A stretch of 41,014 nt of DNA from NCBI GenBank assembly GCA_034716535.1, contig JAYEJW010000115.1:1-41014 (forward strand), read 5' to 3'. Under the pieces are notes generated by a model that saw only the letters and a program-made list of their open reading frames with translations, was not told the DNA's origin and searched no databases. How positions within the stretch are numbered: position 1 is the first letter of the stretch; every line of letters begins with the position of its first letter. The DNA comes from JAYEJW01 sp034716535. GTDB lineage: Bacteria > Pseudomonadota > Gammaproteobacteria > Chromatiales > Chromatiaceae. Below, piece after piece: positions 1 through 8,604 of this stretch. A program made the position numbers and the translations under genes.

Positions 1-72
1 CTGACTCCTCAGCCAGGTCGTAAGTTCATAGTGAAGGTGGAATGAACAGCGACCTGAACGGAGGAGCCTGCA

Positions 73-807
73 ATGAAACTATACGGTGGGATTGACCTGC
101 ACTCCAACAACAGCGTGATCGCGCTGTCGGACGACGAAGACAAGGTCGTGTATCGGCGGCGCCTGGCGAACGATCTGCAAATCGTGCTCCCGGAGCTTGC
201 GCCCTATGCCGATGCCATCGAAGGCCTCGTGGTGGAGTCGACCTACAACTGGTACTGGCTCGTCGACGGGCTGATGGAGGCCGGCTACCGGGTCCACCTG
301 GCCAACACGGCGGCGATCGTCCAGTACGCAGGGCTCAAGTATGCCGATGACGACTCGGACGCCTGCTGGCTGGCGAAGCTGCTGCGCCTGGGGCTGCTGC
401 CGGAGGGCTACATCTATCCCAAGGAAGAGCGCCCGGTGCGCGATCTGTTCCGCAAGCGCAGCCAGCTGGTGCATCAGCGCACCAGTAACCTACAGTCGAT
501 CCAGAATCTCATGGCGCGCAATCGTGGGCACTCGCTCAGCGCCAACCAGATCAAGCGGTTGTCCTACGAGGACGTATACCGGCTGTTGCCCGATATCGAT
601 CTGGCGCTGGCGCTCAAGAGCACCCTGGCGGTGATGCGCACCTTGGACGGTGCGATCGCCCTGCTGGAGAAGCGGGTCAAGGCGCGGATCGGACTGCGCC
701 CGGCGTTCAAGCCCTTGCTGACGGTCAGCGGTATCGGCCAGATCCTGGGCCTGACCATCATGCTCGAGACCGGTGAGATCGGGCGTTTTCCCAAAGTAGG
801 CAACTAG
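73..807 (+). pseudogene. IS110-family transposase, 3'-truncated
   Basis: The 244-aa product carries the N-terminal DEDD nuclease domain of IS110 transposases: GGIDLHSNN near residue 5, the acidic stretch VVESTYNWYW near 53, and DDDSDA followed by an LLRLGLLPEGY-type motif near 92-111. The second domain begins at LLTVSGIGQILG (about 215) but stops at GRFPKVGN, where family members continue for roughly 100 residues including the catalytic serine region. The protein is therefore about one third short and should be inactive. A good Shine-Dalgarno (GGAGGAG) precedes the ATG. The sequence right after the stop does not look like IS110, so the 3' end was probably lost by recombination. The break lies at the edge of the toxin-antitoxin patch. 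Confidence 0.85.
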
Positions 808-929
808 AGAAAGGCCGGGGCCAGGTCTCCCATTGCACACGCCGCGAGAGGCGAGCAGATTTCGTTGTTTCGCTTCCGTGTAAATGTCCAGAAAGGGTCG
901 AAGCATCCATTTCGGAAATATCCGAAAAA
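808..929. other. short non-coding stretch downstream of IS110 remnant
   Basis: There is no convincing gene here. The stretch begins at the IS110 break point and runs to the terminator-like hairpin of the first toxin fragment. It includes GGGGCCAGGTCTCCCATTGC, which reminded me of sequences linked to REP-associated transposases; that is an impression, not a match I could verify. Confidence 0.4.
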
Positions 930-950
930 CCTTCGTTTTCGGGAGACAGA
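930..950 (-). terminator. hairpin at the end of toxin fragment 1
   Basis: On the minus strand CCGAAAAC - GAAG - GTTTTTCGG forms a short stem just after the stop of the first toxin fragment. Diverged equivalents lie after the intact toxin gene (about 1296-1317) and in the third fragment (about 2176-2197). The fold is kept although the bases differ, so the hairpin was part of the duplicated unit. It is probably a transcription terminator. Confidence 0.45.
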
Positions 951-954
951 AAGA

Positions 955-1146
955 CTATCGGATGATGCCAAGACGCCGGGCCAACCGCGCCAGAGCGACG
1001 AACATGGTCCGATTTTCAGTGCTGAGGTCTAGGAACCCGTGGTGTCGGTAGAAGGCGGCGGCCCGTTCATCCTTGGCATCCACCACCATGGCGAAGGTGG
1101 CGATATCTGAGCGCAGCGCACGCATGGCGGCATCGACGAGGAGGGC
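955..1146 (-). pseudogene. GNAT toxin 3' fragment, tandem copy 1
   Basis: The last 63 residues, starting ALLVDAAMRALRS and ending RRLGIIR, match the C-terminus of the intact GNAT toxin at 1328-1840 with about 6 substitutions. Upstream of position 1146 the similarity stops abruptly and is replaced by about 160 bp of unrelated sequence. The acetyl-CoA-binding loop (RGLGG in the intact copy) is missing. An open frame continues to 1344, but its first half is not GNAT-like. The fragment cannot be an active acetyltransferase. Its low divergence and intact frame suggest the duplication is fairly recent. Confidence 0.8.
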
Positions 1147-1295
1147 ACTACAACGAACGGTGGGGTCGCGTCTTTCCTTTTGCCCACAAGGCAAAACAAA
1201 CGAGATCTTATCGTCCGCTGAACTTCTACAGCGACCACCCGTGCGCCCAGCGCCCCCGACCGCAATAGGCCGAAGGCACCCATGCCAACGCCATC
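1147..1295. other. unrelated spacer between toxin fragment and intact toxin
   Basis: About 150 bp separates the homologous 3' toxin copies. It is open in several frames but shows no recognisable domain, ribosome binding site or repeat. It probably marks a recombination junction. Confidence 0.4.
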
Positions 1296-1327
1296 CTAAG
1301 AACGCTTGTTTTCTGGAGACAAAAAAG

Positions 1328-1840
1328 CTATCGGATGATGCCAAGACGCTGGGCCAACAGCGCCATGGCGACGAACATGGTCCGATTTTCGGTGCTGAGG
1401 TCTAGGATCCCGTGGTGTCGGTAGAAGGCGGCGGCCCGTTCATCCTTGGCATCCACCACCATGGCGAAGGCAGCGATTTCTGAGCGCAACGCACGCATGG
1501 CGGCATCGACGAGGAGGGCGCCGCCGAGCCCCCGGCCTTTGAAGGCCTGATCGACCGCCAGGCGCCCCAGCCGCACTGCAGCCACCGCGGGGTAGCGCGG
1601 CAGCTTGCGCCGGATGTCTTCCGGCAGATCACCGAGGACAACTTGGCTTGCCGAGAGCGTGTAGAAGCCGGCGATGCAGCCGCTGTCATTCTCCAGCGCA
1701 ATGTAACAGGCGGCCACGCGCCGGCGGATGTCCTGGGAGGCTTCGGTCCGGAAATAGCCGTCGAGCGGCTCGGAACCGCAGGTGAAGCGGCTTCGGTCCT
1801 GCTTTCCGAGCGGCTCGATGCGGAAGAGCGGCCTACTCAA
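1328..1840 (-). CDS. GNAT acetyltransferase toxin (TacT-like)
   Basis: This 170-aa GNAT-fold protein has the motif A acetyl-CoA loop (KGRGLGGALLVDAA, about 100-113) and the C-terminal AAAFYRHHG segment carrying the Tyr typical of TacT-type toxins. Known relatives acetylate the amino group of charged tRNAs and block translation. The start is TTG at 1840, overlapping the antitoxin stop by 8 bases; no ATG gives a full-length fold, so translational coupling to the antitoxin is likely. Order (antitoxin, then toxin) and length fit DUF1778-GNAT type II modules. The tRNA target cannot be read from the sequence. Partial copies of its 3' end lie on both sides. Confidence 0.85.
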   Translation of the reverse strand: MSRPLFRIEPLGKQDRSRFTCGSEPLDGYFRTEASQDIRRRVAACYIALENDSGCIAGFYTLSASQVVLGDLPEDIRRKLPRYPAVAAVRLGRLAVDQAFKGRGLGGALLVDAAMRALRSEIAAFAMVVDAKDERAAAFYRHHGILDLSTENRTMFVAMALLAQRLGIIR

Positions 1841-2108
1841 CCGGGCCGACCAGTTCCTTGTGTCGTTGAATCGCGCGCTCCATGGCGGGGGCGAGGGAAG
1901 AAGGATCGATCAGCTCAGCGGCGAAGCGTTGCTGGTCCTCGAGAGAGAGGTGAATCACCTCGGTTCGCTCGATCGTCTGTAGTGCCGCCTCCCGAGCCGC
2001 AGACACCACGAAGTCCGACAGGGTTCGCCCCTGGATCTCGGCGGCCCGCTTCAACAGGGCATGGATCTGCGGGTTGATTCTGGCCTCTAGTCTGGCTTGC
2101 TTACTCAT
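1833..2108 (-). CDS. DUF1778 ribbon-helix-helix antitoxin (TacA-like)
   Basis: This 91-aa protein starts MSKQARLEARINPQIHALLK, the usual DUF1778 N-terminus with a ribbon-helix-helix DNA-binding fold, followed by the helix AAEIQGRTLSDFVVSAA and an acidic C-terminal tail expected to wrap the GNAT toxin. I chose the ATG at 2108 because upstream codons lie in promoter sequence and in a toxin-fragment repeat. The stop overlaps the toxin TTG start. By analogy with TacA it neutralises the toxin and represses its own promoter; a perfect 7-bp-arm palindrome just upstream (2146-2162) is the likely operator. Confidence 0.87.
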   Translation of the reverse strand: MSKQARLEARINPQIHALLKRAAEIQGRTLSDFVVSAAREAALQTIERTEVIHLSLEDQQRFAAELIDPSSLAPAMERAIQRHKELVGPVE

Positions 2109-2145
2109 CGCGTCAGTCTTCTCGAAAGCGTCTTTCTGGATAGTA

Positions 2146-2162
2146 TACGGCAATATGCCGTA
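2146..2162 (-). promoter_or_regulatory. probable TA operator palindrome
   Basis: TACGGCA - ATA - TGCCGTA is a perfect inverted repeat about 38 bp upstream of the antitoxin ATG. On the minus strand it runs directly into TATACT, a plausible -10 box. A dimeric ribbon-helix-helix antitoxin bound here would block the promoter, which is standard autoregulation for this module type. No clear -35 is seen. Confidence 0.6.
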
Positions 2163-2175
2163 CGCTGCATTTGGT

Positions 2176-2252
2176 CCCGAAAACTCTTTTTTTGGGGAGA
2201 CAGAAAGACTACTGGACGATGCGAAGACACCAGGCCAACCGCGCCAGGACGA
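2176..2252 (-). pseudogene. GNAT toxin 3' end, degenerate copy 3
   Basis: Bases 2196-2252 repeat the end of the toxin gene and its flank: on the plus strand GGGGAGACAGAAAGACTA followed by a sequence like GGACGATGCGAAGACACC. On the minus strand the last codons read LAWCLRIVQ-stop, against LARRLGIIR-stop in fragment 1. Only about 20 codons survive. The copy lies upstream of the antitoxin gene, so the intact module is bracketed by partial copies of its own toxin end. Confidence 0.7.
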
Positions 2253-2262
2253 ATGCAATTAG

Positions 2263-2365
2263 CTTCCGGTCCATGCCGGGGCTTGAAGGCGTGAGCAAAC
2301 ACGCCATAATAGTTTCATATGGAATGTCTTATATTTCCACCTGAAACCTTGACGGGTGTTTCGAG
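2263..2365 (+). promoter_or_regulatory. probable promoter region of the Xre-RES operon
   Basis: This leader contains the inverted repeat GGCGTG - AGCAAA - CACGCC (about 2288-2305) and an AT-rich stretch with TATATT (about 2332) that could be a -10 box. Xre-type antitoxins usually bind inverted repeats at their own promoter, so the repeat is a candidate operator. No strong Shine-Dalgarno precedes the ATG at 2366. Confidence 0.4.
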
Positions 2366-2956
2366 ATGTCCACAGCGGCGGTTCCCGCGGAAAGCGGATT
2401 GAAAAAGTATGTGCCGGGCCAAGCGAAGCGGCCAGGCCGCACGGACGTATTCAGGCGGCTGGGCCTGCCTTCCCGTGGGGAGCCGCTGACCCGCGCTGTT
2501 CAGGAAGGATTTCCGGTCGTGGTGCTTGAGAGGCTGGCCGACGAGTTGGACGCGCCGCAGAAGGTGGTCTTGCTCGCGGTCGGAATCGCACCGGCAACGC
2601 TCAAGCGCCGGCGAGCATCCGGCCGTCTCAGCCTTCCTGAAAGTGACCGGGTCTTCCGGCTCGCCAGCATCTTTCAGAAAGCGATGCAGCTTTTCGAGGG
2701 CGACGGCGCCCTGGCGCGGGAGTGGCTGGAGCAGCCGCAGAAGGCCCTTGGTGGACGAACGCCCATGGAATATCTGGACACCGAGGCCGGTGCCAACGAG
2801 GTCGAGGATCTGATTGGACGCCTCGAGTACGGGGTCATCGCCTGGCCGTGCCGAAGGTCTTCCGAATCGTCAAGAAGAAGCACACCGATACCGCCCTGGA
2901 AGGACTGGGTGCGAAACGCCACGGGGGGCGCTGGAACAGCAAAGGCGCCCCCGTAG
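2366..2956 (+). CDS. Xre/MbcA/ParS-type antitoxin (DUF2384), C-terminally extended
   Basis: This 196-aa protein has an N-terminal Xre-like helical region and the DUF2384 toxin-binding domain, including FQKAMQLFEGDGALAREWL, GGRTPMEYL and GANEVEDLIGRLEYGV. Relatives normally end within a few residues of this last motif. Here the frame continues WPCRRSSES... for about 38 more residues, overlapping the RES toxin gene in another frame by 109 bases. A TGG codon sits where a TGA would give the usual end, so stop-codon loss is the simplest explanation. In solved Xre-RES complexes the antitoxin tail lies near the toxin active site, so a longer tail may matter. Identification is firm; activity is unknown. 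Confidence 0.82.
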   Translation: MSTAAVPAESGLKKYVPGQAKRPGRTDVFRRLGLPSRGEPLTRAVQEGFPVVVLERLADELDAPQKVVLLAVGIAPATLKRRRASGRLSLPESDRVFRLASIFQKAMQLFEGDGALAREWLEQPQKALGGRTPMEYLDTEAGANEVEDLIGRLEYGVIAWPCRRSSESSRRSTPIPPWKDWVRNATGGAGTAKAPP

Positions 2957-3291
2957 TATATGCGTCCGACTCGATCGCACTCGCCGCCCTTGAGCTGCTG
3001 GTCCACTTGAAGCGGCAAGAGGTATTGGCGCACTACGTCGTTTTTCAGCTGGCGCTCACGGACGAGCAGGTGCTCGCCCTGGAGGGCGACGCCTTGCCGG
3101 CGGACTGGCAGGACGATCCTCCGCCGCCGTCCACGGCGGAGATCGGAGACGACTGGCTGGATAGCGGTGCTTCGTTGGCGTTGGCGGTTCCGAGCGTGAT
3201 CGTACCCGGGCAGCACATTTTCCTTCTGAGCCCGCAGCACCCTGAATTTCAGGCGGTGGCCGATCAGGCCACTTCGTTTCCTTTCGAATAA
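2848..3291 (+). CDS. RES-domain toxin
   Basis: This 147-aa protein carries the RES fold: FRIVKKK, then GGRWNSKGAPVVYASDS with the conserved Arg and Tyr, LAALELLVH with the conserved Glu, and SLALAVPS with the conserved Ser, ending in LLSPQHPEF. Characterised RES toxins deplete NAD+. The usual NP.HP signature reads SPQHP here. I chose GTG at 2848 because domain homology begins there and no ATG lies close by; upstream in-frame codons fall inside the antitoxin gene. It is expressed after its antitoxin, as is normal for Xre-RES pairs. Confidence 0.85.
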   Translation: MPKVFRIVKKKHTDTALEGLGAKRHGGRWNSKGAPVVYASDSIALAALELLVHLKRQEVLAHYVVFQLALTDEQVLALEGDALPADWQDDPPPPSTAEIGDDWLDSGASLALAVPSVIVPGQHIFLLSPQHPEFQAVADQATSFPFE

Positions 3292-3349
3292 CAGAAATAG
3301 ACTGCGCCTGGCCCCTTCGCCATCCTCGTTCTCCGAATCGCCGACACAA

Positions 3350-3386
3350 AGAAGGCCCCGATCGCCTGTTTGGCCCGGGGCCTTCT
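3350..3386 (-). terminator. terminator between RES toxin and 55-aa peptide gene
   Basis: GAAGGCCCC (3351-3359) pairs with GGGGCCTTC (3377-3385). Read on the minus strand, the second arm runs into TTCTTTGTGT, so it fits best as the terminator of the 3408-4324 operon. It may also stop the RES transcript. The TTTGTGT tail resembles that of the terminator behind the related peptide gene at 25157-25193. Confidence 0.65.
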
Positions 3387-3407
3387 GCCGTCACTGTACG
3401 GCCGGGC

Positions 3408-3575
3408 TTAGCGGCCGCGACCTTCTTCAGAGGCGGCTTCAACTTTCTCGATCACTTCGACCGTGGCAGCGGACGCGCGGCCTTGTTCCACCTCCTGCGG
3501 GCTATCCCGGGTTACGGAGATGATGGCCGAGGTACTTCCCATGAAAAGGGCGATTGCAGCAAGTGCACCGAGCAT
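3408..3575 (-). CDS. 55-aa hydrophobic-N-terminus peptide, paralogue 1
   Basis: The product begins MLGALAAIALFMGSTSAI, a hydrophobic stretch of about 20 residues, followed by an acidic soluble tail ending EEGRGR. It has exactly the same length, start pattern (MLG.LA.I.L..G..S) and tail character as the peptide at 24969-25136. It starts one base after the stop of the upstream membrane-protein gene, with a GAGGAG Shine-Dalgarno inside that gene's last codons, so it is coupled to it. The N-terminus could be a membrane anchor or signal; there are no basic residues before it. I do not recognise a family, and the function is unknown. Confidence 0.6.
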   Translation of the reverse strand: MLGALAAIALFMGSTSAIISVTRDSPQEVEQGRASAATVEVIEKVEAASEEGRGR

Positions 3576-3576
3576 G

Positions 3577-3804
3577 TCATTTCTCCTCGCCGAGTAGCAT
3601 CCGCCAGAGATTGATCCCGGGACAGATACCGAAAGTTGCGGACAGCATGAAGATTCCCGGCAGCACGTAGGAGAACCAGTGCGCCTGATCGAACCCGGTC
3701 AGCCAGATCCCGATCATCATGAAGATTGTGGAGTTGATCAGGAACATCCTCATGGCGTTGCCGGATTTCACGAACAGCCGGAATTCCCTGTTGCGCTCAG
3801 CCAT
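3577..3804 (-). CDS. small inner-membrane protein, DUF2892/YgaP-like
   Basis: This 75-aa protein has two predicted membrane segments: about 19-37 (MFLINSTIFMMIGIWLTGF) and about 45-62, ending FGICPGINLWRMLLGEEK. The hydrophobic pair closed by a CP motif resembles the membrane domain seen in DUF2892/YgaP-like proteins. It overlaps the stop of the upstream SRPBCC gene by 8 bases and is followed at once by the 55-aa peptide, so the three form one transcription unit. A specific role cannot be assigned. Confidence 0.65.
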   Translation of the reverse strand: MAERNREFRLFVKSGNAMRMFLINSTIFMMIGIWLTGFDQAHWFSYVLPGIFMLSATFGICPGINLWRMLLGEEK

Positions 3805-4324
3805 ACTGCACCTCCGCCTGCGCCAGGCTCCTGTACCGGGTCTTCAGCTCGCGGATCGGCACCCTGGCCTCGCCGGTCTCGGCGTAGTGTTTGTATCCCA
3901 GCAACACGTCGCGCGCGAGCCTGCGCATCTTTCCCGCCAGTAGCGGTGTCAGCAACGCCGGCTTGGCCAGGTACTGTATCCGGATACCCAGTACGGTGTC
4001 GGGCGGGCTGGAGCTGAGGATCCGGAAGCCGAACAGCATCTTGCGCATCGGGAAGTTCTTCCATTCATCGACCTCGTAGGTATAGGACTCACCTTCGACG
4101 AAGTCGACGATGCGCTCCTTGAGCCTGATGTGCACGCCCATATCGACGATGTTGCACACCCGCTCGCACCCGAGTGATGCCCTGTTCTCGCCGCCTTCAA
4201 CGCTGTGGGACTCTACGACGCCGGCGTGGAAGCGGGAGACGTCGCCGTATTGCGACAGGATCTCCCACATCCGCTCGGACGTGACCCGAATATTCATCTG
4301 TTGCTGGATCGTTCTCAGTTTCAT
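3797..4324 (-). CDS. SRPBCC/polyketide-cyclase-like protein
   Basis: The 175-aa product fits the SRPBCC (START/Bet v1-like) fold. It opens with a strand and the helix SERMWEILSQYGDVSRFH, followed by CERVCNIVDMGVHIRLKERIVDFVEGE and a long C-terminal helical region with PALLTPLLAGKMRRLARDVLLGYKHY. Such proteins bind hydrophobic ligands or lipids, and the ligand cannot be inferred. It is the first gene of the minus-strand operon with the small membrane protein and the 55-aa peptide. A LysR-like remnant lies divergently upstream and may once have regulated it. Confidence 0.75.
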   Translation of the reverse strand: MKLRTIQQQMNIRVTSERMWEILSQYGDVSRFHAGVVESHSVEGGENRASLGCERVCNIVDMGVHIRLKERIVDFVEGESYTYEVDEWKNFPMRKMLFGFRILSSSPPDTVLGIRIQYLAKPALLTPLLAGKMRRLARDVLLGYKHYAETGEARVPIRELKTRYRSLAQAEVQYG

Positions 4325-4395
4325 GACGCTTATACCCGGTGAAGTGAGTAAACCTGCGAGCCGCGTAGGCGGCCCCGCTAAGAAAATGCTAGGCT

Positions 4396-4443
4396 ATGCA
4401 TTCACGCATGTATATCCACGATTATGCATTTGCTCGATGCATT
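4396..4443. repeat. three ATGCATT repeats in the divergent intergenic region
   Basis: ATGCATT occurs at 4396-4402, 4424-4430 and 4437-4443, between the SRPBCC operon and the LysR-like remnant. Three copies of a 7-mer within 48 bp next to a former regulator gene suggest an old operator array. The ATG of the second copy is also the start of the remnant frame. Confidence 0.4.
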
Positions 4444-4615
4444 TACGCAGAGACTCAACTGGGGCCAAGTACGCTTTTTCCTGGCGATGGTGCGCTCAGA
4501 ACCCCTATCCGGGGCCGCCCGACGCATGGCGGAGGAAGCCGACAGTGTTGAGCGCGAGGCGATGGCAAGCAGACAGGAACTGAGCAGATTGCTGCGAGCA
4601 ACCGCCGCCGAATGA
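4424..4615 (+). pseudogene. LysR-type regulator N-terminal remnant
   Basis: The 63-residue frame reads LNWGQVRFFLAMVRSEPLSGAARRM, close to the first helix and turn of LysR helix-turn-helix domains (typically D..L..F..V...GS...AA..L). After this the recognition helix is lost, and the rest (EEADSVEREAMASRQELSRLL) is only loosely similar. LysR proteins are about 300 aa, so this is a stub. Its place, divergent from an enzyme-like operon, is typical for a LysR gene. It could instead be a small chance frame. Confidence 0.45.
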
Positions 4616-4642
4616 GATTGAGCTACCGGGGTCTGGAATGCT

Positions 4643-4807
4643 TCAGTGGTCTTTCGAATCTCGCCGCGCTGCGATACGCACGCCGACGGGACTGGCGGCC
4701 AGAATGGCAATGTAGAACTGTCCCACGATGCATTCCACGTACGGCAGATAACGCGCCAGGGGCTGGGTCGGCGTGATGTCCCCGCAGCCTATCGCGGCCA
4801 GGGAAAG
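4643..4807 (-). pseudogene. potassium-channel (Ion_trans_2) C-terminal remnant
   Basis: On the minus strand a frame ending at the TGA at 4643 reads LSLAAIGCGDITPTQP, then LARYLPYVECIVGQFYIAIL. This matches the selectivity filter and second membrane helix of two-helix potassium channels (TVGYGDITP). No start codon, first helix or pore helix is present, and the filter reads GCGD instead of GYGD. It lies just downstream of tsaC and should be a dead fragment. Confidence 0.6.
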
Positions 4808-4834
4808 GCCAGGTGACGATCGGGGTTCCCCCGC

Positions 4835-5413
4835 TCAGGCCCTGATCACCGCCCCGGTGCGGCCATCGAGGATCGTCGAGGGGCTCGCCCGCCCGCCGCA
4901 CGTCCCGACCAGGATGTAATCCACCTCTTTGCCGAGCGCTTTTCGCACCTTGAATGCAGTCCGTGCCGCCGGCCGGTCGCTCAGGTTGGCGCTGGTGGAT
5001 ACCAGTGCGCCTCCGACGGCATCGCACAGGGCAGCAGCCAACGGATGGGGGGTGACCCGCACCGCCAGAGTCTCGTGACGACCGGTGAGCCAGCGTGGTG
5101 TCTGCGCGCGCGCCGGCAACAGCCAGGTGACAGGCCCGGGCCAGGTCGCGAGCACGGCCTTCATGCGGACTGTGTCCAGGGGCGCGAGGAACGGTGCGAG
5201 CTGGGCGAATTCCGCGGCGATGAGGATCAGACCCTTGTGCTCCGCGCGGCGTTTGACGGCGAGCAGACGGCGTACCGCCTCGCCGTTCCAGGGGTCGCAC
5301 CCGAGCCCGTAGACCGCCTCGGTCGGATAGGCCAGGATGCCGCCGAGGGCGACGCAGCGGGCGGCGAGACGAAGCTTGAAAGGACTCGATGGGTACTCAG
5401 GGTTCGAGCTCAC
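4835..5413 (-). CDS. tsaC: threonylcarbamoyl-AMP synthase
   Basis: The 192-aa product is a YrdC/Sua5-fold enzyme that makes threonylcarbamoyl-AMP from threonine, bicarbonate and ATP for the t6A modification of tRNA. Key segments are GGILAYPTEAVYGLGCDP near the N-terminus, KRRAEHKGLILIA, and GGALVSTSANLSDRPA. I chose GTG at 5413 because the length then fits TsaC (about 190 aa). The longer frame to 5491 would cover a dispersed intergenic repeat (5467-5480). It follows purE on the same strand, possibly co-transcribed. Confidence 0.9.
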   Translation of the reverse strand: MSSNPEYPSSPFKLRLAARCVALGGILAYPTEAVYGLGCDPWNGEAVRRLLAVKRRAEHKGLILIAAEFAQLAPFLAPLDTVRMKAVLATWPGPVTWLLPARAQTPRWLTGRHETLAVRVTPHPLAAALCDAVGGALVSTSANLSDRPAARTAFKVRKALGKEVDYILVGTCGGRASPSTILDGRTGAVIRA

Positions 5414-5466
5414 TGCGTGTTGGGGACCTACTGATCCGACACCTGATCGGGTGACCGTTGATTTTC

Positions 5467-5480
5467 CCCTCACCCCGACC
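5467..5480. repeat. dispersed 14-bp intergenic repeat, copy 1
   Basis: CCCTCACCCCGACC is present here and as its exact reverse complement at 18786-18799 inside the MITE-like element. It lies between purE and tsaC. Sequences of this type recur between genes in many GC-rich bacteria. Confidence 0.5.
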
Positions 5481-5508
5481 TCACTCCTCAAGGGCGGGTC
5501 GGATGAGA

Positions 5509-6015
5509 TTAACGGGGGAGCTTGCGCTGAAGGTCGGCGTCCTTTGCCTGGACGGAGCGGGCGTTTTCCTCCCGGTCCTCACGCAGACGGTCGGCGAGCT
5601 CGGCGTCGGACAGGGCCAGCATCTGCGCGGCGAGATAGCCCGCGTTCTTCGCGCCTGCCTTGCCGATGGCCACAGTCGCCACCGGAATACCTCCCGGCAT
5701 CTGCACCGTGGAGAGGAGCGCATCCATGCCGTTGAGCGGACCTGCGTCCAAGGGCACCCCAATCACGGGCTTGAGGGTGAGGCCGGCGACGGTCCCGGCC
5801 AAGTGAGCGGCAAGCCCGGCCGCCGCGATGAACACGGCACATCCGCGCTCGTCCGCATCTTTCACATAGCCGTGGGTGGCGGCAGGGGTACGGTGAGCCG
5901 AGGTGATCTTCACCTCGTGCGGAATACCGAGCTTGGTCAGCTGATCCAGGGTGGCCTGCATGACCGGCAGATCGGAGTCCGATCCCATCAAGACAGCAAC
6001 GAACGGGGTTGTCAT
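5509..6015 (-). CDS. purE: N5-carboxyaminoimidazole ribonucleotide mutase
   Basis: This 168-aa class I PurE converts N5-CAIR to CAIR in purine synthesis and acts as an octamer in the cytoplasm. The substrate-binding signatures are all present: MGSDSDLPVM at residues 10-19, SAHRTP near 40, AAAGLAAHLAG near 65, and the GGIPVATVAIG loop near 108. Length is typical. The usual partner purK is not next to it. It lies between topA and tsaC, all on the minus strand. Confidence 0.96.
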   Translation of the reverse strand: MTTPFVAVLMGSDSDLPVMQATLDQLTKLGIPHEVKITSAHRTPAATHGYVKDADERGCAVFIAAAGLAAHLAGTVAGLTLKPVIGVPLDAGPLNGMDALLSTVQMPGGIPVATVAIGKAGAKNAGYLAAQMLALSDAELADRLREDREENARSVQAKDADLQRKLPR

Positions 6016-6165
6016 TTCCGAGCTCCTGAGAGTTTCTCAATCCAATTCAGATTCAGACCCGGTTGACCGCCCTCCGGGTCGCAAGAGCGACTTCCGTCGC
6101 GAAATCCAGCCCCTTGGCGCGGAAACCGCTCGCCTGCGGAACCATTTTTGCCTCACGTAGCTACC

Positions 6166-8475
<2,310 letters not shown>

Positions 8476-8604
8476 ACGGCTGCTCGGGTCAGGGGTTGTG
8501 AGGGCGCCTAGCAATAACGATTCGCCGGCGCCACGTCAAGAGCGCCGGATGGAGTATGAGGGGATGCCGCCGGGAAGAAACGCGGGAAACCGGGCAGCGA
8601 GCGC

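Noticed and set aside
930..2260. Integron cassette array with attC sites
   Set aside because: The toxin-end repeats carry hairpins, but I see no GTTRRRY/RYYYAAC core pairs, and no integrase is in the window.
4402..4710. 102-aa minus-strand frame opposite the LysR-like remnant
   Set aside because: Its composition is that of an antisense shadow and it lacks a ribosome binding site; the channel remnant explains part of the strand better.
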